Notes: generated by a model from the sequence alone, not told the origin. A DNA stretch of 64,000 nucleotides from Marivita sp. (GCF_022763305.1 NZ_JALEGT010000102.1:1-64000); one strand, 5' to 3'. Positions 24,921-34,694 are shown, counted from the first letter of the stretch. Numbers and translations: made by a program.

Positions 24921-25391
24921 TCAAGTCACGTTCCCGAAACTCTCTTCCTTGACCGCCTGCATGGCGACATAGGTCGAGGTCGCGGCGACGTGCGGCAGGG
25001 TGGAGATCTTTTCGGCCAGAACCTGACGATAGCTGCGCATGTTCGCGGTCCGCACCTTGAGCAGGTAGTCGAAATTGCCCGCGATCAGATGCGCCTGTTC
25101 GATCTCGGGGATCTTCGCAACCGCCTCGTTGAACGCGGCAAGGGCGGCTTCGCGTGTCTGGGTCATCTTCACTTCGACAAAGGCGATGTGATCGAGCCCA
25201 AGCCGGATCGGATCGAGAAGGGCCCTGTAGCCCTGGATTGCGCCCATTTCCTCGAGCCGCCGGAGGCGCGCCTGAGTGGGGGATTTCGACAGACCGATCC
25301 GTCGGGACAACTCGGTGATCGACACGCGGCCGTCCCGGGCCATTTCCTGAAGGATGGCCCTGTCGAATCTGTCGAGGTCAGAAATAATCAA
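24921..25391 (-). CDS. putR: Lrp/AsnC family regulator, probable PutR
   Basis: A 156-aa Lrp-type protein: a helix-turn-helix (DRFDRAILQEMARDGRVSIT, then ELSRRIGLSKSPTQARLRRL) at about residues 7-50 and an AsnC/RAM ligand-binding domain after it. There is no ATG; TTG 25391, behind GAAGG at 8 nt, fits the family N terminus. GTG at 25430 is an alternative. It is divergent from putA, the arrangement in which PutR activates proline catabolism in response to proline. Confidence 0.87.
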   Translation of the reverse strand: MIISDLDRFDRAILQEMARDGRVSITELSRRIGLSKSPTQARLRRLEEMGAIQGYRALLDPIRLGLDHIAFVEVKMTQTREAALAAFNEAVAKIPEIEQAHLIAGNFDYLLKVRTANMRSYRQVLAEKISTLPHVAATSTYVAMQAVKEESFGNVT

Positions 25392-25502
25392 ATTGCCCGC
25401 CTTCCCTGCAAAAATCAGTGCGTTCGTCACGCCAAATGCCGATAATCCGGCAGTTGCCCTGCAACATCGGCGGTATCTTAGGGGATATGACTGGAGATCG
25501 CC

Positions 25503-28500
25503 ATGCCCCGTGACGAGCAACGCACCCTGCGCCCCCTGATCGACGAGACCACCTATGCCGACGAAGCCCGTGTCGTCGCCGCCTTGCGCGACGCCGCCCG
25601 CCTGAGCGCGTCGGACCGCCAGAGCATCACCGCTGCGGCCACCCGGCTTGTTACCGCGATCCGAGAGGATTCGCGCCCCGGCCTGATGGAAGTCTTTCTG
25701 AGCGAGTACGGTCTGTCGACCGAAGAAGGCATCGCGCTCATGTGTCTGGCGGAAGCGCTGCTGCGCGTGCCGGATGCCGCCACCATCGACGCTCTGATCG
25801 AGGACAAGATCGCTCCGTCGAACTGGGCAAGCCATCTGGGCGAAAGCACCTCTCCGCTGGTGAACGCCTCCACCTGGGCGCTGATGCTGACCGGGAAAGT
25901 GCTCAAGGACGAGCGACCCGGCCCTGTGGGGCACCTGCGGGGTGCCATCAAGCGTCTGGGCGAACCGGTGATCCGGTCGGCTGTCGGACGTGCAATGAAG
26001 GAAATGGGCGCACAATTCGTGCTGGGCGAAACCATCCAATCCGCGATGAAGCGCGCAGCGAAGATGGAAGCCAAGGGCTACACCTATTCCTACGACATGC
26101 TGGGCGAGGCTGCGCGCACGGAAACGGACGCGCGCCGTTACCATCTGTCCTATTCCCGGGCCATCAGTGCGATTGCGGAAGCGGCCAAGTCGAAGGACAT
26201 CCGCGAAAATCCTGGCATCTCGGTCAAGCTGTCGGCGCTGCATCCGCGCTACGAAGAGGCACAGCAGGACACCGTGATGAACGAGGTTGTGCCGCGCCTG
26301 CGCACGCTCGCGCAACTGGCGCGGTCGGCCGGAATCGGGCTGAATATCGACGCGGAAGAGGCCGACCGACTGTCCGTTTCGCTTGACGTGATCGAAACCG
26401 TGCTGTCGGAACCATCGCTAAAGGGCTGGGACGGATTTGGCGTGGTCGTGCAGGCCTACGGGCCACGTGCGGGGCATGTCATCGACTGGCTCTACAATCT
26501 GGCCGAACGGTTGGACCGCAAGATCATGGTGCGTCTGGTCAAGGGCGCCTATTGGGACACCGAGATCAAGCGCGCGCAGGTGGCGGGGCTTCCCGCGTTT
26601 CCGGTGTTTACGGCCAAGCACCACACCGACATCAGCTATATCGCCAATGCCCGCAAGCTGCTCAGCATGACGGACCGCATCTATCCGCAATTCGCCACGC
26701 ATAACGCGCATACGGTGGCCGCGATCCTGCATATGGCCGCAGACCGAACGACCTTTGAATTCCAGCGTCTGCACGGAATGGGCGAGGCGCTGCATGACAT
26801 CGTCAAGGATGCCGAAGGAACACGGTGTCGGATCTATGCCCCGGTCGGTGCCCATCGCGATCTGCTGGCCTATCTGGTGCGGCGGCTGCTGGAGAATGGC
26901 GCGAACAGCTCTTTCGTGAATCAGATCGTCGACACCGATGTGCCTGCGTCCGAAGTGGCCTCGGACCCGTTCGAGGTGCACGCGGTCCCCAACCTGCCCA
27001 CCGGGCCGGAGTTGTTCGCCCCCGAGCGGCCGAACTCGAAGGGGTGGGACCTTACGCACCGACCGACCCGCAGCGAAATCGAAGCTGCGCGCAAACCTTT
27101 TTCCAATGTTCAATGGTCTGCCACGCCCTTGGTCGCGGTCGATGCCGAGACCGGAGAAACAAACCCGGTGAACAACCCCGCTCGCCCCGGCGACACAGTG
27201 GGATCGGTCACTTGGGCGACGTCCGGCACAGTCGCCGCCGCCTGCGCGGCAGCCCGGCCTTGGGCCGCATCGGCGGCAGAGCGTGCAACGGTCCTGAACA
27301 AGGCCGCCGACCTTTACGAGGCGCATTACGGCGAACTCTTTGCGCTACTCGCCCGAGAGGCGGGCAAATCGCTGCCCGACGCGGTGGCGGAACTGCGCGA
27401 GGCAGTGGATTTCCTGCGCTATTACGCCGCCCGCGCGGAAGGGCCAGACCCGCAGGGCGTCTTCGCCTGCATCAGCCCGTGGAACTTCCCGTTGGCGATC
27501 TTCACCGGGCAAATCGCTGCCGGATTGGCGACCGGCAATGCCGTGCTGGCTAAACCCGCCGAACAGACGCCGCTGATCGCGCATCGTGCCGCGCAACTGC
27601 TGCACGAGGCGGGTGTACCTGCAACCGTACTGCAACTCTTGCCGGGTGCGGGCGATGTGGGGGCCGCGCTGACGTCGAACCCGGCGGTCAAAGGGGTTGC
27701 CTTCACAGGCTCGACCGAGACCGCGCAGATCATCCATCGCAGCATGGCGGAACATCTCGACCCCGGCGCGCCGTTGATCGCGGAAACCGGCGGGCTCAAC
27801 GCAATGATCGTCGACAGCACCGCGCTGCCGGAACAGGCGGTGCAGGCGATCGTCGAATCCGCGTTCCAATCCGCCGGTCAGCGCTGCTCGGCGCTGCGCT
27901 GTCTTTATGTGCAGGAAGACATTGCCGACAGCTTTGTGGAAATGCTGACCGGAGCGATGGACGCACTGGTGATTGGTGATCCGTGGACCTACGGCACCGA
28001 TGTCGGCCCCGCCATCGATGCCGAGGCGCGCGACGGGATCATTACTTATGTCGATGCGGCCGAGGCCGAAGGTCGCGTTCTCCACCGCCTTCCCCTGCCC
28101 GGCGGTGGCACCTTCGTGCCGCCGACGCTGATCCGCGTGTCCGGAATTTCCGACCTCGAGCGTGAGATTTTTGGTCCTGTGCTGCATATCGCGACGTTCA
28201 AATCAAAAGACATCGACAAAGTGATCGACGCGATCAACGGCACGGGCTACGGCCTGACATTCGGTCTGCAAACCCGGATCGACGACCGGGTGCAGCATGT
28301 CTCGGAGCGAATCACAGCGGGCAATATCTATGTGAACCGCAACCAGATCGGTGCGATTGTCGGCAGCCAGCCGTTTGGCGGTGAAGGGCTGTCGGGCACG
28401 GGACCGAAGGCCGGTGGGCCGAACTATCTGGCACGGTTCCGAAGCCATCCGGCGACCACGGCGATCGGAGAGTGGTCCGGATCGGACAGCAAGGACCGTC

Positions 28501-28925
28501 TGGTCAAGGCGCTGGCCTCTGCCGGTGGCAAGACATCCCCGACCAAAACCACCCTGCCCGGCCGCACCGGAGAGTCGAACGTGCTGACTGCGAAAGCGCG
28601 AGGGCCAATTCTGTGTCTTGGACCGGGGACAGAGGCCGCCAATGCACAAGCCCGCGCCGTTGAGGCGTTGGGAGGAACGGCAGCCAAGGCCGAGGGTAGC
28701 ATCGTGCCGAACTGGCTCGCCGATCTTGGTATGGAAGGGGCGATCTGGTGGGGAGATGACGACACGGCCCGCGCGCTGCGAGCGGCACTGGCCAGCCGGA
28801 CGGGGCCGATCCTGCCCCTGATCACCGGGATGCCCGACAAAGGCCATGTCTGTCACGAACGGCATGTTTGCGTCGACACCACGGCCTCGGGCGGAAACGC
28901 ACAACTGCTGAGCGGCGCGGCTTGA
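25503..28925 (+). CDS. putA: bifunctional proline dehydrogenase / P5C dehydrogenase PutA
   Basis: A 1140-aa enzyme that oxidises proline to glutamate at the membrane. The N-terminal half is the FAD-dependent proline dehydrogenase barrel (MVRLVKGAYWDTEIKRAQ and RRLLENGANSSFVN are typical). The ALDH half has the catalytic Glu761 (ETGGLNAM) and Cys795 (GQRC). No ribbon-helix-helix DNA-binding domain is seen at the N terminus, so it does not repress itself; regulation probably comes from the divergent Lrp protein. About 120 residues follow the ALDH core as a C-terminal extension found in long PutA types. Confidence 0.96.
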   Translation: MPRDEQRTLRPLIDETTYADEARVVAALRDAARLSASDRQSITAAATRLVTAIREDSRPGLMEVFLSEYGLSTEEGIALMCLAEALLRVPDAATIDALIEDKIAPSNWASHLGESTSPLVNASTWALMLTGKVLKDERPGPVGHLRGAIKRLGEPVIRSAVGRAMKEMGAQFVLGETIQSAMKRAAKMEAKGYTYSYDMLGEAARTETDARRYHLSYSRAISAIAEAAKSKDIRENPGISVKLSALHPRYEEAQQDTVMNEVVPRLRTLAQLARSAGIGLNIDAEEADRLSVSLDVIETVLSEPSLKGWDGFGVVVQAYGPRAGHVIDWLYNLAERLDRKIMVRLVKGAYWDTEIKRAQVAGLPAFPVFTAKHHTDISYIANARKLLSMTDRIYPQFATHNAHTVAAILHMAADRTTFEFQRLHGMGEALHDIVKDAEGTRCRIYAPVGAHRDLLAYLVRRLLENGANSSFVNQIVDTDVPASEVASDPFEVHAVPNLPTGPELFAPERPNSKGWDLTHRPTRSEIEAARKPFSNVQWSATPLVAVDAETGETNPVNNPARPGDTVGSVTWATSGTVAAACAAARPWAASAAERATVLNKAADLYEAHYGELFALLAREAGKSLPDAVAELREAVDFLRYYAARAEGPDPQGVFACISPWNFPLAIFTGQIAAGLATGNAVLAKPAEQTPLIAHRAAQLLHEAGVPATVLQLLPGAGDVGAALTSNPAVKGVAFTGSTETAQIIHRSMAEHLDPGAPLIAETGGLNAMIVDSTALPEQAVQAIVESAFQSAGQRCSALRCLYVQEDIADSFVEMLTGAMDALVIGDPWTYGTDVGPAIDAEARDGIITYVDAAEAEGRVLHRLPLPGGGTFVPPTLIRVSGISDLEREIFGPVLHIATFKSKDIDKVIDAINGTGYGLTFGLQTRIDDRVQHVSERITAGNIYVNRNQIGAIVGSQPFGGEGLSGTGPKAGGPNYLARFRSHPATTAIGEWSGSDSKDRLVKALASAGGKTSPTKTTLPGRTGESNVLTAKARGPILCLGPGTEAANAQARAVEALGGTAAKAEGSIVPNWLADLGMEGAIWWGDDDTARALRAALASRTGPILPLITGMPDKGHVCHERHVCVDTTASGGNAQLLSGAA

Positions 28926-28956
28926 CGCGCCGCCGCTTTGCGCCAACTGTCGCGGC

Positions 28957-29700
28957 ATGTTTCCGATCCGCGATCACAACCCATCGGGCCGAACGCCCTT
29001 TGTCACCTACGCGCTGATCATCGCGAATGTGGGCATTTTCCTCAGCTACTGGCCGCTCATGCAGAGTGACCAGCAGATCATGCGCTTTTACTTCGACTAC
29101 GCTCTGATCCCGGCGCTGGTGAGCGAAGGTCAGGGGTTCAGCGGGTTCCTGACCTCCATGTTCCTGCATGGCGGCTGGATGCACCTGATCGGAAACATGC
29201 TGTTCCTGTTCATCTTCGGCGACAACATGGAAGACGAGATGGGCCATGTCGGCTTTACGCTTTTCTATCTTGTCGCCGGGCTGGGTGCCGGGTTCATCCA
29301 CTATATCAGCGCGCCCGGATCGCCGGTGCCCACGGTGGGTGCGTCCGGGGCCATCGCCGGGGTCATGGGCGGCTATCTCCTTCTCTTTCCAAAGGCGAAA
29401 GTCGACATCCTGATCATCATTGTCATCATTTTCCGCATCATCCCGATCCCGGCCTGGATCATGCTGGGGCTGTGGTTCGCAATGCAGATTTTCGGCGGGT
29501 TCGGCACAGCGGCGGACGAAGGAGGCGTCGCCTACTGGGCGCATGTCGGTGGCTTTGTCATTGGTCTGCTGCTGACCGTACCGATTTGGCTGCGTCTGGG
29601 CGGTCCACAGTTCTGGTCACGGACAGAAGGCCATCCGCCCCATCCCGAAGCCAAGTACAGGCTGTCCAGCACGCGAATCCCGCAAGTGCGCCGAAAATGA
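28957..29700 (+). CDS. rhomboid family intramembrane serine protease
   Basis: A 247-aa polytopic membrane protein. The catalytic dyad is Ser130 (VGASGAIAG) and His196 (YWAHVGGFVIG), with the conserved FLHGGWMHLIGN region in the L1/TM2 part. It cleaves transmembrane segments of partner proteins; its substrates are unknown. Its stop overlaps the start of the GFA-family gene (ATGA), so the two are cotranslated, and it begins 31 bp after putA. Confidence 0.92.
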   Translation: MFPIRDHNPSGRTPFVTYALIIANVGIFLSYWPLMQSDQQIMRFYFDYALIPALVSEGQGFSGFLTSMFLHGGWMHLIGNMLFLFIFGDNMEDEMGHVGFTLFYLVAGLGAGFIHYISAPGSPVPTVGASGAIAGVMGGYLLLFPKAKVDILIIIVIIFRIIPIPAWIMLGLWFAMQIFGGFGTAADEGGVAYWAHVGGFVIGLLLTVPIWLRLGGPQFWSRTEGHPPHPEAKYRLSSTRIPQVRRK

Positions 29701-30065
29701 AGGAGCGGCGCACAGTCACCTGCCATTGCGGTGCAGTCGAATTGGCCGTTCTTCTGAAAGACGGGCTTGGCGCAGCGCGGCGGTGTGACTGTTCCTATTG
29801 CCGCCGGCGGGGGACCCCGACTGCCAGCGTGGCGCGCGCGGATCTTCAGATCGTCAAAGGTGCTGAGAACCTGACGCTCTACACATTCGGCACGCACACG
29901 GCGAAACACTATTTCTGCCGGACCTGCGGAATATACACGCATCACCAGCGTCGCTCCGATCCCGAAGAATACGGCGTGAACATGGGGTGTATCGAGGGCG
30001 TGAACCCCAAGGATTACGAACCAATCGGCTGGCATGACGGCGTGAATCACCCTTCGGATCAATGA
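29697..30065 (+). CDS. GFA family (glutathione-dependent formaldehyde-activating) protein
   Basis: A 122-aa zinc protein. Zinc ligands are seen as CHC near residue 9, the CDCSYC cluster and the downstream FCRTC, the pattern of the GFA/CENP-V fold. True formaldehyde activation has been shown for only some members, so the reaction here is uncertain. The ATG at 29697 overlaps the rhomboid stop; in-frame sequence further upstream lies inside the rhomboid gene. Confidence 0.87.
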   Translation: MKERRTVTCHCGAVELAVLLKDGLGAARRCDCSYCRRRGTPTASVARADLQIVKGAENLTLYTFGTHTAKHYFCRTCGIYTHHQRRSDPEEYGVNMGCIEGVNPKDYEPIGWHDGVNHPSDQ

Positions 30066-30174
30066 TCCGCAGAGGCTAGACGCCAAATCCAAACAAAGCC
30101 TGAAGACGCGCGATTGCACGGACCTGCCTGCGCGTGTATCCCTCGGCAAAACCGAAATTCAAAGGAACGCGATC

Positions 30175-31830
30175 ATGGCCTCCTACCAGTTTGTCTACCA
30201 CATGAGCGGGGTCTCCAAGACCTATCCCGGCGGCAAGAAGACGTTCGAAAACATCCACCTGAATTTCCTGCCCGGCGTGAAGATCGGTGTGGTCGGCGTC
30301 AACGGCGCAGGTAAATCGACACTGCTCAAGATCATGGCCGGTCTCGACACCGATTTCTCGGGCGAAGCCTGGGCTGCCGAGGGCGCCAAGGTGGGTTACC
30401 TGCCGCAGGAGCCGCAGCTCGACCCGGCTTTGACGGTCCGCGAGAACGTGATGCTGGGTGTTGCCGGCAAGAAAGCGAAACTCGACCGTTTCAACGAACT
30501 GGCAATGAACTACAGCGACGACACCGCTGATGAAATGGCCGCGCTGCAGGATGAGATCGACGCAAACAACCTGTGGGATCTGGACAGCCAGATCGACGTC
30601 GCGATGGAAGCCCTGCGTTGTCCGCCGGATGATGCGGATGTGACCACGCTGTCGGGCGGTGAAAAGCGCCGCGTGGCACTGTGCAAGCTGCTGCTCGAAG
30701 CGCCGGACATGCTGCTGCTCGACGAACCGACCAACCACCTCGATGCGGAAACGATCGCGTGGCTACAGAACCACCTGATCGAGTACAAAGGCACGATCCT
30801 GATCGTCACCCACGACCGCTATTTCCTCGATGACATCACCGGCTGGATCCTCGAACTCGACCGCGGTCGCGGCATTCCTTATGAGGGCAATTATTCCAGC
30901 TGGCTGGAACAGAAGGCCAAGCGGCTTGAGCAGGAAGCGCGCGAGGACAAGGCCAAGCAGAAAACGCTGGAGCGCGAACTTGCATGGATGCGGCAGGGCC
31001 AGAAAGCCCGTCAGGCCAAATCCAAGGCGCGTATTCAGGCCTATGAAGAGATGGCGGGACAGTCCGAACGCGAACGCGTTGGCCGGGCGCAGATCATCAT
31101 TCCGAACGGGCCCCGGCTTGGCGGAAAGGTCATTGAAGTCAATGGCTTGAAAAAGGCGATGGGCGACAAGCTCCTGATCGAGGACCTGACCTTCAGCCTG
31201 CCGCCCGGTGGCATTGTCGGCGTGATCGGCCCCAACGGCGCGGGTAAATCGACGCTGTTCAAGATGCTCACCGGACAGGAAAAGCCGGATGCGGGTGACG
31301 TGTCCTACGGGGACACCGTGCAACTGGCCTATGTTGACCAGTCGCGCGATGATCTGAACCCGAACGACACCGTCTGGGAGGCGATTTCGGGCGGGGCCGA
31401 GATCATCAAGCTGGGCGACGCCGAGGTCAATTCCCGCGCCTATTGCGGGTCCTTCAACTTCAAGGGAGGCGACCAGCAGAAGAAGGTCGGCCTGCTGTCG
31501 GGTGGCGAACGCAACCGCGTGCACATGGCGCGTCTGCTCAAGGAGGGCGGGAACGTCCTTCTGCTCGACGAACCGACCAACGATCTCGACGTCGAAACGC
31601 TCCGCGCTCTGGAAGACGCCATCGAAGATTTCGCCGGCTGCGCCGTGGTCATCAGCCACGACCGTTTCTTCCTCGACCGTCTGTGTACGCATATCCTCGC
31701 CTTCGAGGGAGATGCCCATGTCGAATGGTTCGAGGGCAACTTCGAGGACTATGAGGAAGACAAGAAGCGGCGCTTGGGCGCGGATGCGCTTGAGCCGAAG
31801 CGGGTGAAGTTCAAGAAGTTCGTGCGGTAA
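30175..31830 (+). CDS. ettA: energy-dependent translational throttle protein EttA (ABC-F)
   Basis: A 551-aa soluble protein with two ABC domains and no membrane part. Walker A motifs are GVNGAGKST and GPNGAGKST, signatures LSGGEKRR and LSGGERNR, and Walker B motifs LLLDEPTNHLD and LLLDEPTNDLD. The linker between them (about residues 240-310) is basic and helical, as in ABC-F factors that bind the ribosomal E site. EttA gates entry into elongation according to the ATP/ADP ratio. AAAGGA precedes ATG 30175. Confidence 0.95.
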   Translation: MASYQFVYHMSGVSKTYPGGKKTFENIHLNFLPGVKIGVVGVNGAGKSTLLKIMAGLDTDFSGEAWAAEGAKVGYLPQEPQLDPALTVRENVMLGVAGKKAKLDRFNELAMNYSDDTADEMAALQDEIDANNLWDLDSQIDVAMEALRCPPDDADVTTLSGGEKRRVALCKLLLEAPDMLLLDEPTNHLDAETIAWLQNHLIEYKGTILIVTHDRYFLDDITGWILELDRGRGIPYEGNYSSWLEQKAKRLEQEAREDKAKQKTLERELAWMRQGQKARQAKSKARIQAYEEMAGQSERERVGRAQIIIPNGPRLGGKVIEVNGLKKAMGDKLLIEDLTFSLPPGGIVGVIGPNGAGKSTLFKMLTGQEKPDAGDVSYGDTVQLAYVDQSRDDLNPNDTVWEAISGGAEIIKLGDAEVNSRAYCGSFNFKGGDQQKKVGLLSGGERNRVHMARLLKEGGNVLLLDEPTNDLDVETLRALEDAIEDFAGCAVVISHDRFFLDRLCTHILAFEGDAHVEWFEGNFEDYEEDKKRRLGADALEPKRVKFKKFVR

Positions 31831-31847
31831 TTTCCCGGTGCAAAATC

Positions 31848-31867
31848 GGTCGGGCTTTTGCCCGGCC
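31848..31867. terminator. hairpin between ettA and trxC
   Basis: An 8-bp stem GGTCGGGC/GCCCGGCC (one G-T pair) around a TTTT loop, in the convergent gap after ettA. No T tract follows, so termination may be Rho-assisted. Confidence 0.5.
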
Positions 31868-31911
31868 GCCCCGCAACTGGATCACGGAATGTACGTTGGT
31901 GTGGAGGCTCC

Positions 31912-32334
31912 TCAGCCCACCCATCCAACAATCTGATCAGACCGCATCGCGCCTGACTGCCGCGCGCTTTCGCGGCCGCCGACGAAGCGGATCATCGTCG
32001 GAATGCCGCGGATGCCGTAGGTCTGGCCGGATTGCGGGAAGTCCTCGGTGTTGAGCTTGACCAGTCGCGCGCGGGCGCGCAGGGTGCCGGCGGCCTTGGA
32101 AAACTCCGGTCCCATCATCTTGCACGGCCCGCACCACGGCGCCCAGAAATCGACCACGAGAGGCACCTCGTCATTGCGCGCCGCTTTCTGGAGCGTGGTC
32201 CAGTCGATCTCGACCGCCTTGCCGGGCATCAGCGCCGCGCCGCAGGTGCCGCATTTGGGGCCTGCATCCAGACGATCCTCCGGCACGCGATTGATCTGAC
32301 CGCAGTCGAGACAGGTTATTTTCTTGCCGGACAT
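31912..32334 (-). CDS. trxC: thioredoxin 2 (zinc-finger thioredoxin)
   Basis: A 140-aa thioredoxin of the TrxC type. An N-terminal zinc ribbon (CLDCG and CGTCG) precedes the thioredoxin domain with active site WCGPC at residues 67-71. It reduces protein disulfides in the cytoplasm, often under oxidative stress. ATG 32334 is used; the in-frame extension to 32445 has no family similarity. It is divergent from cspA1. Confidence 0.93.
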   Translation of the reverse strand: MSGKKITCLDCGQINRVPEDRLDAGPKCGTCGAALMPGKAVEIDWTTLQKAARNDEVPLVVDFWAPWCGPCKMMGPEFSKAAGTLRARARLVKLNTEDFPQSGQTYGIRGIPTMIRFVGGRESARQSGAMRSDQIVGWVG

Positions 32335-32581
32335 GGGACGTGCTCCAAAACATGCGGACATCGACATATGATCAAAGTGACCTATGGGCAAGTCCTTGCC
32401 GAGCCCTGCTCTCCAAAGAGATTCCCCTTGTCTGAACTGCGTCAACCTGTCATAGGAGCGGTGCTAACGATCTTCTACTCGACCTTCTGTTTTCCGACAC
32501 CGGCACGCAGCTCTCGATCCAGACGTGACTTTGCCGGGTTGCCGCATACTGCGGGCAACGGACAACACAAGGATACTTCAC

Positions 32582-32788
32582 ATGGCCACTGGCACAGTGA
32601 AATGGTTCAACACCACCAAAGGCTACGGCTTCATCGCTCCCGATGGCGGTTCCAAAGACGTTTTCGTCCACATCTCTGCTGTCGAGCGTTCGGGCCTCAC
32701 CGGTCTGCGTGACGACCAGAAGGTAAGCTTCGACATCGAAGCCGGCCGTGACGGCCGCGAAAGCGCGATCAATCTCGCCCTCGCATAA
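32582..32788 (+). CDS. cold-shock protein, CspA family (copy 1)
   Basis: A 68-aa single-stranded nucleic-acid chaperone with both RNP motifs (KGYGFIAP and VFVHIS). It is nearly identical to the copy at 34478. A 247-bp gap from trxC leaves room for a long leader, as is usual for csp genes. It ends just before a strong terminator. Confidence 0.96.
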   Translation: MATGTVKWFNTTKGYGFIAPDGGSKDVFVHISAVERSGLTGLRDDQKVSFDIEAGRDGRESAINLALA

Positions 32789-32810
32789 GCCAAAGCGAAT
32801 CTCGACGCGG

Positions 32811-32845
32811 CGCCGTCCGAAGCTCAGGGCTTCGGGCGGCGTTTT
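32811..32845 (+). terminator. rho-independent terminator of cspA copy 1
   Basis: A 13-bp stem (CGCCGTCCGAAGC with GCTTCGGGCGGCG, one G-T pair) around TCAGG, followed by TTTTC, 22 bp after the csp stop. Confidence 0.92.
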
Positions 32846-33037
32846 CATGTCCGCCCCCGGCTTGCTTGCCGCCTCAGACGCGCGCTGACGCGAAGTTTCG
32901 TGTCCTTTATGCCGCAATTCCCCAGGAGCGATGCGCAGGATCCGTGCAATGACGCTTGTTTTCGCCCATTGCGCTGGCAACATCCGATCCGGGATGTCGA
33001 ATTTGCGCATTCAGAACAACAAGGAACCGTGCTGCCC

Positions 33038-33598
33038 ATGTTTTCCAGACGTCATTTCCTGGCTGCCACCGCTGCAGGACTGGCCGCCCCGAGCATTGCA
33101 ACCTCCCAAGGTTTTCAGATCGACCCGATCTATCGCCCGCAGAACGTGCGTATCAAAAGCGATGTGGGTCCCGGCCAGATCCTGATCCTGCCGCGCGCGC
33201 ATTTCCTCTACCACGTGACCCAGCCGGGTGTCGCGCGCCGATATGGCGTGGGCGTCGGTCGTGCCGGGCTTGAATTCACCGGCACCGCCGAGATCGCGGT
33301 CAAGAAGGAATGGCCGACCTGGCGTCCGACCGACGAGATGATCGAGCGCGAGCCCAAGACCTATGCCAAGTTCGTCGACAACGATTACGTCCAGCCGGGC
33401 GGGCCGGGCAATCCGCTTGGCGCGCGCGCGCTCTATCTGTTCCAGAACGGTCGGGACACGTTCTTCCGGATTCACGGGACGACTGCGCCGCGGTCCATCG
33501 GCCAGTCCGTGTCGAACGGTTGCATCCGCATGCTGAACGAACATGTCGAGGACCTGTATGATCGCGTGCCGATCGGCACCGTCGTGACTGTCCTCTGA
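33038..33598 (+). CDS. L,D-transpeptidase (YkuD family)
   Basis: A 186-aa periplasmic enzyme that forms 3-3 peptidoglycan cross-links or attaches lipoproteins to the wall. The N terminus has a Tat-like signal (SRRHFLAATAAGLAAP). The catalytic motif H146...S-x-G-C162-I-R (VSNGCIRM) is intact. ATG 33038 is chosen because AAGGA and the signal peptide lie there; in-frame sequence upstream is not protein-like. It stands alone between cspA1 and a terminator. Confidence 0.93.
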   Translation: MFSRRHFLAATAAGLAAPSIATSQGFQIDPIYRPQNVRIKSDVGPGQILILPRAHFLYHVTQPGVARRYGVGVGRAGLEFTGTAEIAVKKEWPTWRPTDEMIEREPKTYAKFVDNDYVQPGGPGNPLGARALYLFQNGRDTFFRIHGTTAPRSIGQSVSNGCIRMLNEHVEDLYDRVPIGTVVTVL

Positions 33599-33613
33599 CC
33601 TGAACCCTTCGAT

Positions 33614-33640
33614 CGGAGGCGGTTTCTGCACCCGCCTCCG
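33614..33640 (+). terminator. terminator after L,D-transpeptidase
   Basis: A perfect 9-bp stem CGGAGGCGG/CCGCCTCCG around a 9-nt loop, followed by GTTTG, 15 bp after the stop. Confidence 0.72.
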
Positions 33641-33735
33641 GTTTGCCCCTCTGCTGCCATAAATCGTGCGTTTTTCCCGACCATTCACCGGTTGTTAGGG
33701 AATGACGCGCAAGCTGACGACGACAGGTGATCACA

Positions 33736-33912
33736 ATGGCAGCAGTAACTCTGATCGCAGGAAGCATTCTGGGCTGGATCGCAGCAGCCCTGGCGCTTGT
33801 CGCCGGCGCGTTGGCGTCTACTGCGATGCTGGTGTTTCTTGCCACCAGTCTCGTTTTTTCTGCCATCGTCATCATGGCAGCTGCGCTTCGACCGACGACC
33901 GAAGCGCACTGA
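33736..33912 (+). CDS. small hydrophobic membrane protein
   Basis: A 58-aa protein that is almost wholly hydrophobic: two predicted transmembrane segments (about residues 5-27 and 31-50) with a short charged tail. ATG 33736 is used; GTG 33727 is an alternative, and AGG lies upstream. I recognise no family. The lack of a strong ribosome binding site keeps confidence moderate. Confidence 0.5.
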   Translation: MAAVTLIAGSILGWIAAALALVAGALASTAMLVFLATSLVFSAIVIMAAALRPTTEAH

Positions 33913-33965
33913 ATTTCTAACTCTGACCGACCGCCGCGCGAAAACCCGCCGATCGCGACCGCGTG

Positions 33966-34229
33966 TTACAGCAGGACGTGGATCACAAGCAGGTTCGGGA
34001 TGATGAACAGGGCCGCAATGCAAAACAGCTTGGCCGCGTGGGACGCCGTCTTGAACAGCGAATTTTCCTCGAGCGCATCACCGTAAGCCATCGCGGCGAA
34101 CATCAAGGCACCGGATTGTCCGTTTTCGATCAGACGGTTACGCTCGATTTCCGCGCGAGCCTCGGCATAGCGCTTGTCCAGCATTTGTTGTTCGGCTTTC
34201 GCGGCAACGCGTACGTCCATGCCTGACAT
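33966..34229 (-). CDS. small membrane-anchored hypothetical protein
   Basis: An 87-aa protein with a charged, helical N-terminal part (AAKAEQQMLDKRYAEARAEI) and a single C-terminal transmembrane helix (AKLFCIAALFIIPNLLVIHV), so it is tail-anchored in layout. ATG 34229 has AGGGAGA at good spacing and is preferred over GTG 34235. No family is recognised. It is divergent from cspA copy 2. Confidence 0.7.
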   Translation of the reverse strand: MSGMDVRVAAKAEQQMLDKRYAEARAEIERNRLIENGQSGALMFAAMAYGDALEENSLFKTASHAAKLFCIAALFIIPNLLVIHVLL

Positions 34230-34477
34230 GATCACTCTCCCTGAAGTCTAAGACCGACTAAAGATGGTGCATCCACGGCCCAAGGCAACCCGCATTCACA
34301 GGAAAGAGACAGTTCGGCTTTTTTCTTGCGTCCTATTCGGAATCACCCGAAAACTTGCGATGCAAAGTTACCATTTTCGACCACTGCTCCGACCCGGCTC
34401 AGTTAAGCGAATGTGACTGACCGCGCCCGTCGTGCCGACTTGCCCGGCGGAAGACATGACAGACAGGAGTAGAACGG

Positions 34478-34684
34478 ATGGCCACTGGCACCGTCAAATG
34501 GTTCAACACGACAAAAGGCTACGGCTTCATCGCGCCGGAAAGCGGCGGCAAGGATGTTTTTGTGCACATCTCCGCAGTGGAACGGTCCGGACTGACCGGC
34601 CTCGCGGACAATCAGAAAGTGACCTACGATCTTGAAGCAGGTCGCGATGGTCGCGAAGCAGCGGTGAACATCTCGCTCGCCTGA
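34478..34684 (+). CDS. cold-shock protein, CspA family (copy 2)
   Basis: A 68-aa paralogue of the csp at 32582 with the same RNP motifs ([14 protein letters not shown]) and only about a dozen differences, mostly toward the C terminus (for example LADNQKVTYDLEAG). AGGAG precedes ATG 34478. The 248-bp upstream gap suits a regulated leader. Confidence 0.96.
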   Translation: MATGTVKWFNTTKGYGFIAPESGGKDVFVHISAVERSGLTGLADNQKVTYDLEAGRDGREAAVNISLA

Positions 34685-34694
34685 CCGCGCCTAT

